This document shows positions 18,430 through 29,000 of a stretch of 64,000 nucleotides of DNA, piece by piece (the stretch's first letter is position 1; every line of letters starts with the position of its first letter). A program made the position numbers and the translations under genes. The notes beneath the pieces are model-generated. The model searched no databases. It saw only the letters and a list, made by a program, of their open reading frames with translations, and was not told the DNA's origin. The stretch lies in assembly GCF_012985465.1 (NCBI RefSeq), contig NZ_JAAQWN010000003.1:310001-374000 (forward strand), in the 5' to 3' direction. This DNA is from Pseudomonas sp. WS 5079 (GTDB lineage Bacteria; Pseudomonadota; Gammaproteobacteria; Pseudomonadales; Pseudomonadaceae).

Positions 18430-18465
18430 TTGCCTGCATCGCAGGCAAGCCAGCTCCCACATTTG
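18430..18465. repeat. Single REP unit inside the ape operon
   Basis: One REP core (TGCCTGCATCGCAGGCAAGC then CAGCTCCCACA) lies in the 80-bp gap between the GT2 gene and apeHI. It is the only place in the upstream half of the operon where genes do not overlap. It could weaken read-through or stabilise the upstream mRNA end. Confidence 0.75.
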
Positions 18466-18484
18466 GAATGTGCGCTCACCCAAC

Positions 18485-20155
18485 CTATGCATGAGAATTC
18501 TCCAGCAAAACCCGCCCGCTGGAACACGCCGCACTGTCATTGCGATAAGCGAAATACAACTTGCCCCGCTCGCGATCAAAACGCAGGTGCAGCTCGATCA
18601 CGTCACCAGGGCGCACCAGTTGCTGGAACTTGAGCACTTCCATGCCGGCAAAGGTCGGCGGTAGATCAAGCAGTTGCTGGCCCAGGTTGAACGCCCATTC
18701 CACCTGCACCACCCCTGGCAACACCGGGGTGTGAGGGAAGTGGCCGCTGAAGTAGGCCAGGTCCGGCGGGATGCTCAGTTGCAGGGTCCATTCGCCGTCG
18801 GTCTCGACTTGCGCCAGCAATTCCGGCGCCTTGGGGCGCGGTGCCAGCAGCAGGGCTTCGACATCGGCCTGGGGTAGCTTGCCCTGGGGGGTAAGCGGCA
18901 ACTGGCGCAACAAGCGCCAGCGGCGGGGCAGCGCCAGGGCTTCGCAGTGCTGGCCCAGGTGCTGGCGCAGGGCTTGGGTGACGCTGCGCCGGCCTTGGTT
19001 GCGCAGGGCGTGCAGGCCGTCGCCACTGAGCACCACCAGGGCGCCGAGGGACGCGCGGTTTTCCTGGACCACCCCCAGGCGCGCTTCCGCGACCCAGGCG
19101 TGGTCGGCCAGGGCCTGTTCGAGCATCGGCAGGGAGATGCGTTTTTCTTCCAGCTTGACGATCCGGTCCAGGCGCCCGAGCAGTTCGAAGCGCCCATCTG
19201 CGTGGATCTGCGCGGCATCGGCCGTCTGCTCGACATGCCCGGCCGGCAGGTACGGCGAGGCAATGCACAAGGCGCCATCGGCATCCTGAGTCAGGCGTAC
19301 ATCGGCAAACGGCTGCCAGGGCGTGTGGCCCTGGCGCCAGGCAATGCCGCCGGTTTCCGAACTGCCGAGGATCTCGGTCGGCCACTGGTGCAGGCGTTGG
19401 TGCAGGCTGTCGGCAGCATCGGCGGGCAGCGCGCCTCCGGAGGAGAACACGCGCTTGACCGTGCTCAAGGCCGTCCAGTCGAGGTTATCGCCCATGCGCT
19501 TGAGCAGGGCCGGGCTGGCCACCCAGGCGAAATGCGGGTGCTGGCGGCTGACGCGCTGCAAGTCTTCGGGGAACGGCAGTTGCTGGCGCACAAAGCTGCG
19601 ACCGGCGCACAGCGGCCACAGCACGCGGAACAACAGGCCATAGATGTGCTGGGTAGCGACGCTGCCGACGATGCACGCGCGGCCCAGGTCGGCGCCCCAC
19701 AAGGCTTCCAGGGCCTGTACCTCGTTGGCCAGTTGGCGCAGGGTCTTGTCGATGCGCTTGGGCGCGCCGCTGGAGCCGGAGGTGCACAGGCCCAATTGGC
19801 AGGCGTCCAGGTCCAGGGCTGCGGCGGCGAGCGGCGGGTGGTAGAGCGCCTCCAGGTCGCCCGCTTCGGTCAGCCAGGCGTCGACCGCAGTAGCCCAGCG
19901 TTGGCGGGTCTGGGGTTGCAGGTCGGCGGGCAGCAGCACACTGGCCCCGGCGCGCCAGGCGCCCAGCAGGGCAATCGCCAGCTCGCCGGCGTCGCTCAGG
20001 TGCACGGCCAGGCGCTGGATGCCACGGGCTTTGAGCCCGGCCGCCAGGCTCAGGGCCCGTTCGCACAGTTGTGCGTGGTTCATTGCAGGTTCAGTGGTGA
20101 CCGAACGCAGTTGCACAGGCTCAAGCAACAGATGCTCAAGATTGACCCAATTCAT
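18485..20155 (-). CDS. apeH: Fused acyl-ACP ligase and dehydratase (ApeH-ApeI)
   Basis: 556 residues. Residues to about 435 are an adenylate-forming ligase. Its ATP motif is [19 protein letters not shown], with SSETGGIAW, the hinge motif [14 protein letters not shown], and the catalytic-lysine motif [11 protein letters not shown]. It should activate the aryl acid and load an ACP. The last roughly 110 residues are a FabA/FabZ-like hotdog ([22 protein letters not shown]) matching ApeI, so two proteins that are separate in enterobacteria are one here. The ATG at 20155 overlaps apeG by 4 bases (ATGA). An upstream in-frame extension is antisense-like. Confidence 0.9.
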   Translation of the reverse strand: MNWVNLEHLLLEPVQLRSVTTEPAMNHAQLCERALSLAAGLKARGIQRLAVHLSDAGELAIALLGAWRAGASVLLPADLQPQTRQRWATAVDAWLTEAGDLEALYHPPLAAAALDLDACQLGLCTSGSSGAPKRIDKTLRQLANEVQALEALWGADLGRACIVGSVATQHIYGLLFRVLWPLCAGRSFVRQQLPFPEDLQRVSRQHPHFAWVASPALLKRMGDNLDWTALSTVKRVFSSGGALPADAADSLHQRLHQWPTEILGSSETGGIAWRQGHTPWQPFADVRLTQDADGALCIASPYLPAGHVEQTADAAQIHADGRFELLGRLDRIVKLEEKRISLPMLEQALADHAWVAEARLGVVQENRASLGALVVLSGDGLHALRNQGRRSVTQALRQHLGQHCEALALPRRWRLLRQLPLTPQGKLPQADVEALLLAPRPKAPELLAQVETDGEWTLQLSIPPDLAYFSGHFPHTPVLPGVVQVEWAFNLGQQLLDLPPTFAGMEVLKFQQLVRPGDVIELHLRFDRERGKLYFAYRNDSAACSSGRVLLENSHA

Positions 20156-20697
20156 ACGCGGCCTCGAACCCTTTGTCGTATCAGCCATTCCACGGCGAAC
20201 AACAACCCCATCAGCCCATAGGCGATCAGGCCGTTGTACAACGTCCACCAGCTCAACGGTGCCCACAAGGTGAGCGCAGCGGCGAGCAGGCCGTTACACA
20301 AGAAAAACCCACTCCACACCACGGTGACCTGGCGCGTGTACGCAATGGCCTTTTCAGGCAGATGCGGATCGCTCAGGCGCGCGAGGCGCTCGACCATCGG
20401 CGGGCCGTACTTCAGGCTCAGGCCGAACAGCGCCAGCATGAAGATGCTGACCAGGCTTGGGTACCAGCGCAGCAACTGCGGGTTGTCGAACCAGGCCAGC
20501 AGCAGGCAAAACACAAGCGCCACGCCGGCCATCCAGCCGCTGCCGGGACGCCGCGGGCCGGTCAGCGCGCGCAGCAGCCAGAGGCTCGCCAGCAGCAGGC
20601 CGAATTGCCACGGGGCGAAATGCTCCGTGCCGTAATACACCGCGAAAGGGTACAGCAGCCCTACCAGCAACAGGCCAAGGCCGATCAGCCGGCTCAT
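20152..20697 (-). CDS. apeG: Membrane protein of aryl-polyene clusters (COG4648 type)
   Basis: 181 residues, mostly hydrophobic. About five to six membrane segments can be drawn, beginning MSRLIGLGLLLVGLLYPFAV and ending before the basic tail RQRVRGRV. A conserved-looking polar stretch is LARLSDPHLPEKAIAYTRQV. It sits between the second ACP and the ligase, the usual place of ApeG. Relatives are sometimes misnamed as gyrase subunit B. The function is unknown. ATGA overlaps occur at both ends. Confidence 0.82.
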   Translation of the reverse strand: MSRLIGLGLLLVGLLYPFAVYYGTEHFAPWQFGLLLASLWLLRALTGPRRPGSGWMAGVALVFCLLLAWFDNPQLLRWYPSLVSIFMLALFGLSLKYGPPMVERLARLSDPHLPEKAIAYTRQVTVVWSGFFLCNGLLAAALTLWAPLSWWTLYNGLIAYGLMGLLFAVEWLIRQRVRGRV

Positions 20698-20948
20698 GCG
20701 GCCGGTTGGACCAGACGGTAGACCGCCTCGACCACATCATTGACCGTACGCACGGCCTTGAACTCTTCGGCGGCGATTTTCTTGCCGGTCTGGCGCTTGA
20801 TATGGTCGATCAGGTCCACCGCATCGATGCTGTCGATTTCCAGGTCCTGGTACAGGTTGGCGTCGAGGGTGACCCGCGTAGGCTCCAGTTCAAACAGTTC
20901 CACCAGGGCGTCGCGCAGGGTGTTGAAGATATCGTCACGAGTTTGCAT
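20694..20948 (-). CDS. apeF: Acyl carrier protein
   Basis: 84 residues with the phosphopantetheine attachment serine (Ser40) in LEIDSIDAVDLIDHI. This is one of two ACPs in the cluster, as in characterised aryl-polyene systems. It ends with ATGA overlapping apeG and begins 9 bases after the stop of apeE. The starter and extender chains are assumed to be built on these ACPs. Which of the two carries which intermediate cannot be read here. Confidence 0.92.
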   Translation of the reverse strand: MQTRDDIFNTLRDALVELFELEPTRVTLDANLYQDLEIDSIDAVDLIDHIKRQTGKKIAAEEFKAVRTVNDVVEAVYRLVQPAA

Positions 20949-20957
20949 GGTCGGGTC

Positions 20958-21227
20958 TCAAGCTGCCTGTCGGGCCGTGACGAACGCCGCGAGGCTGGCC
21001 ACGTTGATAAAGTGATTGCGGGTGTCCTTGGCGTCGGCATCGATCTTGATGCCGTACTTTTTCTGGATCGCCAGGCCCAATTCCAGGGCATCTACCGAAT
21101 CCAGGCCCAGGCCTTCGCCGAACAGGGTTTGCTCGCTGCCGATGTCGCAGGCGTCGATGTCTTCCAGGCCCAGGGCCTCGATGATCAGGGTTTTGATTTC
21201 GTGTTCAAGGCTGTTGGGGTTGCTCAT
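20958..21227 (-). CDS. apeE: Acyl carrier protein
   Basis: 89 residues from the ATG at 21227. The attachment serine is Ser44 in GEGLGLDSVDALELGLAI, the GLDS form common to ACPs. The longer upstream reading lies inside the apeD coding end and is not needed. It overlaps apeD by 23 bases. It differs from ApeF in both length and helix II context, so the two are probably not interchangeable. Confidence 0.92.
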   Translation of the reverse strand: MSNPNSLEHEIKTLIIEALGLEDIDACDIGSEQTLFGEGLGLDSVDALELGLAIQKKYGIKIDADAKDTRNHFINVASLAAFVTARQAA

Positions 21228-22017
21228 CTTCGGCGAGCTCCTTAATGAAATAGTGATGCAGATAATCGTTGAGCTTGCGTGAGGCCTGAGGTGGTGGCCC
21301 TTGTGAGGCAAACACCTGTGGGTCTATATCGGCACCCACCCGCAAACTGAAGTGAAAGCGGCGGTTGGGGATGCGATACCAGGGCTCGGCCTTGGTCAGC
21401 GTGGTCGGGCTGACCTTGAGCACCACGGGGGTGATGATTGTCGCACCGCGCAGGGCGATGGCGGCGGCCCCGCGATGAAAGGCCGGGGCTTTGCCCGGCA
21501 CGGTGCGGGTGCCTTCGGGAAAGATAATCAGGGTCTGGCCGCCTCGCAGGGCACTGGCGGCGGCATCGAGCATGTCGATGCTGCCATCGTTGCTGATATA
21601 GCCGGCATCATTCACGGGGCCACGGGTGAAAGGGTTCTGCCACAGGCTCTGCTTGACCACGCAATTGGCCTGGCGTACCAGACCGATCAGCACCACGACG
21701 TCGATCAGCGACGGGTGGTTGGCGATGATCATCTGCCCGGGGCGCCCGAGTTTTTCGGCGCCTTCGACGCTGTAGGTGAGAATGCCGGCGCGGTACATCA
21801 TGTTGATAAAGAACCAGAACAACTGCCCGACGGTCAGGCGCGCACGGCGCTGGTGCTGCCGGGCGTCCCCTGGCAGGCAACTGAGCAGCGGGAACACCAG
21901 CAGGCGCAGGCACAAGCCGCCCACGCCGAACAGCACGAAGCTGGCTGCCGTGGCGAACAGGCGCCAGTAGTAGGCGTCCCGGGGCTTGTCGGTCAGGGTT
22001 TGCGTTGCCAGTTCCAT
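21205..22017 (-). CDS. apeD: 1-acylglycerol-phosphate-type acyltransferase
   Basis: 270 residues of the PlsC family. The catalytic HxxxxD is in MIIANHPSLIDVVVLIG and the acceptor-binding motif is IIFPEGTRTVPG. A double hydrophobic N-terminal segment (SFVLFGVGGLCLRLLVFPLL) anchors it in the inner membrane. It probably acylates the glycerol or lipid part to which the polyene is linked. The ATG at 22017 has GGAAG upstream and overlaps apeC by 25 bases. Confidence 0.9.
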   Translation of the reverse strand: MELATQTLTDKPRDAYYWRLFATAASFVLFGVGGLCLRLLVFPLLSCLPGDARQHQRRARLTVGQLFWFFINMMYRAGILTYSVEGAEKLGRPGQMIIANHPSLIDVVVLIGLVRQANCVVKQSLWQNPFTRGPVNDAGYISNDGSIDMLDAAASALRGGQTLIIFPEGTRTVPGKAPAFHRGAAAIALRGATIITPVVLKVSPTTLTKAEPWYRIPNRRFHFSLRVGADIDPQVFASQGPPPQASRKLNDYLHHYFIKELAEDEQPQQP

Positions 22018-22712
22018 ACTCGGTTCTTCCAGGCATGTTGGCAGGCACCTTGCTCGGTGAGCAGGGTGCGCAGCAGGTTCAGGGCGTGGGGCCACTGGGT
22101 CTCGGTGGGTTGGACCGTTGTGGTGTGCAGCGCCAGTTGCCATTCGTCGCCTGGGGTCAGCAGCAGGCCCAGGGCGTAGGGGAACGGCACATCATCGATC
22201 CACCGCGCGTAGGCCAGGGGTGGCTGCTCTTCGGTAATCACCAGCAGAACGGCCGGCGCGCCTTCGTTGAGCAGGGCTGCGGCTTCGAGCATGCCGTGCT
22301 CCAGGCCGTCGCCCGCGGCTGCCAGGGCGGTCATTTCGCTGGTTTCGTTACGCAGGATCGACCACAGGCCAATCACCGCATTGTGTACCGACAGGCTGAA
22401 TTGGGTGGGCGACAGCGGCTGGTCGTTGGCCAGGTCGCTGAGAATGTCCAGGGTGCGTGGGGTTTCGCCATGACGCGAGACAAATACCAGCGGCAGGTCC
22501 TGCAGGCCGTCGGCCAAGGGCCAGCCGACGCTGAAGGCCATCCGGGCCAGGCGGCTCAGGCGCCGGCGCTGCATGGCCGGCAGGAACGACACATCGGGCG
22601 CGGCATCGCTTTGGGCCACCAACACTGGGGCCTGGCACCAGTCGCGCCAGGCATCCACGCTGTCGAGCCCAGGGGCCCAGGCGCGCCATTGGGCGATGTT
22701 GAAGTTGATCAC
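21993..22712 (-). CDS. apeC: Ketosynthase-like chain-length factor
   Basis: 239 residues of the short beta-ketoacyl synthase N-terminal-like family (ketoacyl-synt_2). The start INFNIAQWRAWAPGLDS is characteristic. It has SVHNAVIGLWSILRN where a full ketosynthase has its condensation core, and no catalytic cysteine motif. In the characterised pathway ApeC pairs with ApeO as a chain-length factor. First gene of the operon. I chose the GTG at 22712; an ATG at 22775 would add 21 residues that do not look like the family. Confidence 0.85.
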   Translation of the reverse strand: MINFNIAQWRAWAPGLDSVDAWRDWCQAPVLVAQSDAAPDVSFLPAMQRRRLSRLARMAFSVGWPLADGLQDLPLVFVSRHGETPRTLDILSDLANDQPLSPTQFSLSVHNAVIGLWSILRNETSEMTALAAAGDGLEHGMLEAAALLNEGAPAVLLVITEEQPPLAYARWIDDVPFPYALGLLLTPGDEWQLALHTTTVQPTETQWPHALNLLRTLLTEQGACQHAWKNRVWNWQRKP

Positions 22713-23059
22713 TGAGAAGATTTCCCGCCCCTGCGGGCTTCCTTGTGCTGCAAATTGCCCATAAAACCGGGGCATGGCGCGATGGCCGAGTGGCGCGCAT
22801 TATCCGGGTGCGGTGGGGTTCTAGCAAACTTTGGTAAAGAATTGTTCACGAGAATTTACAAATTCGCCGAAAAGAATCAGTGATTGTCCGCCAATGGCTA
22901 CGGGGGGCTGGTGTCAGGCAACTCTTTATTGGTTGGCGTATTACGAGATAGTTATGCGGGATCCGTCTTCAGATGCTGTAGTACAAGCTTGATCAAGGTA
23001 GCGAGCGGGCGCTTTTGCCCTCTACACTCGGGCATTCATTGATACACGGAGGTTTTTCC
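22713..23059. promoter_or_regulatory. Divergent apeC / parA control region
   Basis: A 347-bp spacer with no gene I can support. It is AT-rich in the middle and holds the palindrome GAATTTACAAATTC (22852-22865, six-base arms), a candidate operator for the ape operon. The parA ribosome-binding site (GGAGG at 23048-23052) is at the far end. The only promoters for the whole 17-kb ape operon should be here. Confidence 0.5.
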
Positions 23060-23830
23060 ATGCGGCGCGTGGTGTTCAATCAAAAAGGTGGCGTTGGCAA
23101 GTCCAGCATTGCCTGCAACCTGGCGGCGGTCAGCGCCAGCGAAGGCTATCGAACCCTGTTGGTGGACCTCGATGCACAGGCCAACTCGACCCAGTACCTG
23201 ACAGGGCTGACGGGTGACGATATTCCCATGGGCATTGCCGATTTCTTCAAGCAGACCCTGTCATCCGGGCCGTTTTCGAAGAAAAACCAGGTGGATATCT
23301 ACGAAACCCCGTTCGACAACCTGCACGTCATCACCGCCACCGCAGAACTGGCGGACCTGCAGCCCAAGCTCGAGGCCAAGCACAAGATCAACAAGCTGCG
23401 AAAGCTGCTGGATGAACTGGCCGAGGATTACGACCGGATTTACCTGGATACCCCGCCGGCCCTGAACTTCTATGCGGTTTCGGCGTTGATCGCGGCTGAT
23501 CGTGTACTGATCCCTTTCGATTGCGACAGCTTTTCGCGCCAGGCGCTGTACGGCCTGCTGGCGGAAATCGAAGAGCTCAAGGAGGACCACAACGAAGGCC
23601 TTGAAGTGGAAGGCATCGTGGTCAACCAGTTCCAGGCCCGGGCGAGCCTGCCGCAGAAGATGCTGGACGAGTTGATCGCCGAGGGCCTGCCGGTACTGCC
23701 GGTGTACCTGGCCAGTTCGGTGCGCATGCGCGAATCCCACCAGGAGAGCAAACCGCTGATCCACCTCGACCCGCGCCACAAGCTGACCCAGCAGTTTGTG
23801 GAGTTGCATAACCTGCTGGAAAACGCCTGA
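23060..23830 (+). CDS. Orphan ParA-family ATPase
   Basis: 256 residues of the ParA/MinD deviant Walker family. The P-loop is FNQKGGVGKSS with the signature lysine, followed by VDLDAQANSTQYL, which marks the ParA branch, and IYLDTPPALNFYAVSAL. There is no N-terminal helix-turn-helix, so it is a type Ib-like soluble ATPase that would bind DNA only non-specifically. No ParB or centromere-like repeat lies beside it. It is therefore an orphan that may position a cellular cargo; the cargo is unknown. The ATG is preceded by a strong GGAGG. Confidence 0.88.
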   Translation: MRRVVFNQKGGVGKSSIACNLAAVSASEGYRTLLVDLDAQANSTQYLTGLTGDDIPMGIADFFKQTLSSGPFSKKNQVDIYETPFDNLHVITATAELADLQPKLEAKHKINKLRKLLDELAEDYDRIYLDTPPALNFYAVSALIAADRVLIPFDCDSFSRQALYGLLAEIEELKEDHNEGLEVEGIVVNQFQARASLPQKMLDELIAEGLPVLPVYLASSVRMRESHQESKPLIHLDPRHKLTQQFVELHNLLENA

Positions 23831-23853
23831 TCATCAAGGATGAGCACGCTCGA

Positions 23854-23945
23854 TGTGGGAGCTGGCTTGCCTGCGATGACGGTGTGCCAGCTTGCATATC
23901 CATCAAGCTGCCCCTCGCCATCGCGGGCAAGCCCGCTCCTACAGG
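23854..23945. repeat. REP pair
   Basis: Convergent REP cores (GTGGGAGCTGGCTTGCCTGC and ATCGCGGGCAAGCCCGCTCC) lie between the convergent parA and trxC genes. They are separated by about 40 bp. The pair probably serves as the shared 3' barrier of both genes. Confidence 0.85.
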
Positions 23946-23946
23946 G

Positions 23947-24381
23947 TTACACCCCTTGGCTACGCAACCAGCTCATCAGTTGCGGTAACGCAAATGCCCC
24001 GCTCTGGCGCGCCACTTCCCGGCCGTTCTTGAACAGGATCAGGCTGGGAATCGAGCGAATGCCCAATTGCGCCGAAAGCTGCTGGTTGGCCTCGCTATCG
24101 AGCTTGGCCAGCCGGCACTTGCCGGCCAGCTGCCCGGCCGCCTGTTCAAACACCGGCGCAAACGACTTGCACGGCCCGCACCATTCGGCCCACACATCCA
24201 ACAGGAGCGGTAAATCGCCCTTGATCTGGCTGGAATAATCGCCCTGGCTTAATTCAAACGGTTTGCTGAGCAACACCGGCTGCTTGCAGCGCCCGCACTT
24301 TGGGGCATCGCCCAGGCGTTCGTGGGGGATGCGGTTGAGGGCGTTGCAGTGTGGGCAGGGGATTACAAGAGAATCGGACAT
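23947..24381 (-). CDS. trxC: Thioredoxin 2
   Basis: 144 residues. The N-terminal zinc ribbon has Cys9/Cys12 (CPHC) and Cys29/Cys32 (CGRC). The thioredoxin domain follows, with active site WCGPC (Cys68/Cys71). This combination defines TrxC, a cytosolic disulphide reductase made under oxidative stress in other bacteria. Length is normal. The stop is adjacent to the REP pair. Confidence 0.95.
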   Translation of the reverse strand: MSDSLVIPCPHCNALNRIPHERLGDAPKCGRCKQPVLLSKPFELSQGDYSSQIKGDLPLLLDVWAEWCGPCKSFAPVFEQAAGQLAGKCRLAKLDSEANQQLSAQLGIRSIPSLILFKNGREVARQSGAFALPQLMSWLRSQGV

Positions 24382-24501
24382 GATGGGCTCCTTGGGTGTG
24401 GCCTATGGGCTCAATCTGGCGCCCGTCACGGGGATTATCAAGGCCAGACGAATAGGCGACAGTGAAGACTAACGTGGCGTGAGCACGCTGCGCTTTTGAT
24501 C

Positions 24502-26013
<1,512 letters not shown>

Positions 26014-29000
26014 TTAGTCGAGTTTGGCCGGCGGCGTGGGTTGCGGCGAGCCGTCATTGGCCGGCTTGCTCAAGGGCTCGATTTCCACCAGTTTGTATTC
26101 CTGGCCGTGCAGGTTCTTCAGGTAAACCTCCATCTGGCGGAACGAAATGTTGATGCTCTGCTTCTTGAACTCGCGGTTGATGAAGCGGTTGACCTCATCG
26201 ATGACCGGGTTGCGGTCGCCGAGGTCGCGCACATGCATGCGCAGTTCGTGGTCCAGGGTGCTTTCGCCAAAGTTGAGGAAGTACACGTGGGGTTCCGGGT
26301 CTTTCAATACCCGTGGGTTATCCCTGGCGGCCTTGAGCAACAATTCCTTCACCAGGTCCAGGTCGGAGCCGTAGTCCACGCCGAGCTTGAGGGTCACCCG
26401 GGTGATGGTGTCGGTCAGCGACCAGTTGATCAGTTGCCCAGTGATGAAGGTTTTGTTCGGGACAATGATGTCCTTGCGGTCGAAGTCGGTGATGGTGGTG
26501 GCGCGGATGCGGATCTTGCTCACCGTGCCCGACAGGTTGCCGATGGTAATGGTGTCGCCGATGCGCACCGGGCGCTCGAACAGGATCATGATGCCGGAGA
26601 TAAAGTTGGCGAAAATCTCCTGCATGCCGAAGCCCAGGCCCACCGACAGTGCGGCCACCAGCCATTGCAACTTGTCCCAGCTCACCCCGAGGGTCGACAG
26701 GGTCGACACAAAGCCCACGCCGGCGATCACATACGACAGCAGGGTGGTGGTGGCATAGGCGGTGCCCTGGGCCAGGTCCAGCTTCGACAGCACCAGTACT
26801 TCCAGCAGGCCCGGCAGGTTGCGCGCCAGGGCAAAGGTAATGCCGATGATGATCAGCGCGCCCAGCATGTCGCCGATGCTGATGGGCACCATGCTGATAT
26901 TGGCGCCGGTGCCGCTGGTGTATTCGTAGAGGGTGACGTTGTCCAGGTAGGAGAACACCGAGATCAGGTCCGACCAGACCCAGTACAGCGCCGCAATAAA
27001 GCCGCCGAGCAGGGCCAGGCGGATCAGGCGCATGGATTGTTCGTTGACCTGCTCGATATCCAGGGTCGGTTCCTCGATCACCACTTCGCCGTCGCCGGCT
27101 TCCTTGGCGGCCTGGCGTTTGGCCAGTGCCCGGGCATAGGCCAGGCGCCGCGCGGCAACACCCAGGCCACGGACGAAGGTGGCTTCGATCACCAGCCAGA
27201 ACATCAGCAGGTACAGGGTGTTGATCAGGCGGTCGCTGAGTTTGAGCGCGGTGTAGTAGTAGCCAAAACACACGGCGATAAACAGCGCGATGGGCAGCGC
27301 GGTAAACGCCACGCCGACGACCTTGCGAAACAGCGAGGCCTTTTCATGGGTCGGGCTGTTGAGCAGCAGGCGGCTGAGCAGCCAGGCCATCAGCCCATAA
27401 CAGGTGAGGACTACGGCGATCCCCAGCACATCATCGGCCAGGGCTGCCGGCTGGTGCTCGGCGATGGACACCACGGCCACCAGCGCCAGCACCACCAGCC
27501 CCAGCTTGCGGATCCAGCCCTGGAGAAACTCGACCTGGGGTTTTTCCCAGCGGAAATGCAATTCGGCCACGCCACCCGGCGCGAGGATGCGATAGGCGGT
27601 GTAGAACACCAGCCACGCCTGGGAAATTTGCACCAGGGCCATGCCCAGGTTGGCGTTCTGCCCGCGTGCATCGATCTGCAGGGCGTAGCCGCACAGCGCC
27701 AGGCCGAGGGTTACCGGCAAGGCCAGCAGGATATTCACCAGGATCGCGACCGGAGTGTGCCACTGGCTGTCCCGCTTGAAGTGCCCGATATCCATATGGA
27801 TTTTTTTCAGGCGCTCGTAGAGGCTGTTGCGCCGCCACAACAGCGCGCCGATCAATAGCAGCAGGGGCAGGAACAGCAGCGGGCGCTGGGCCAGGCCGTC
27901 ATACAGTTCGCTGAGGCTGGAGGCCCAGGGCAGGGTGTCGACCTGTTTGCTCAGGCGGTTGGGCACGCCTTCGAGCCATTCGACGTCCAGCGGCTTGTTG
28001 CTGGGGATCCAGAACATCTGTTCGTCGAGGGTCGCGCGCAGGCTGGCGGCGGTGCTGAGCAGTTGTTTCTGGTTCAGTTGCAGGGTGATGGATTCGTTGA
28101 GCAGCGCGCTCAACTCCCGGCTCAGGCGTTCGAGCAGGTCGCTGCGGGTCACGGCCAGCTCCAGCAGGGTGCGGCGCAACTGTGGCGTGACTTGGTCCTC
28201 GGGCTGGTTGGCCAGCAGGTTGTCGACGTAGGTGCTGGGCGAACTGATCAGTTCGCGCTGCTGGTTGACCTCGAACTGGTACAGGCGAATGTTGGCGATA
28301 TCGTCGGCCAGGTCGCGGTCGACCTTCAGGCGCGGCAAGGCCTGTTTCTGTTTATAGAGGATCTTCGATAGCAGCAGGCTGCCCTTGAGCACGTTGATCT
28401 GCTCGTCCAGGGCCGAATCGCTCTGGGTCACGTTGTCCAGCAGCTGTTTGGTTTGCAGGTTCTGCTGGGTCAGCTCATTGAGCCGGTCGGTGCTTTTGAG
28501 CAGGTAGTCAGAGAGTTTCAGGTTGGCTGCGCTTTCCGTAGCCAGCAGGCTGCTGCCACCGGCTTTCTGCGCTTCGATGGACTGCTGGGTCACGGTTTCC
28601 TGGGACTGGGCCAGGCGTTTCTGGTTGATCAGGGTTTGCAGGTCCTGGATTTCCTGCTCCAGGCGCGCGGTTTTTTCCACCGCCAGGTCATGTTGGCTGT
28701 TACCCAGGTCTTGCAGTTGGCTGTTGCCCGCCAGCTCCTGGCGGCGCAGCGGGATCAAGGCGTTGAGCGCCGCCAGTTCGGCGTTCAGCAGGTTGCGCTG
28801 GTCGCCATTTAGCGGTTTGCCATTGTCCTTGCCGGCCTTGAGGATGCCGTTGATCTGCTGGATGCGCGTCTGGCTGTTGCTGATTTCGGTCTGGGCACGC
28901 TCGGGGCGGGTTTGGGCGGCGATGCTCAGGCTGTTGGCGTCGGCCAACTCCTTTTGTAGGTCGCCTTGCTGGGTGCTGCGCTGCACCAGCAGTTGTTCGA

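Noticed and set aside
26041..27858. 605-codon plus-strand ORF opposite mscK
   Set aside because: Antisense shadow. Composition is His/Gln/Gly-rich, and the opposite strand encodes a complete MscK channel.
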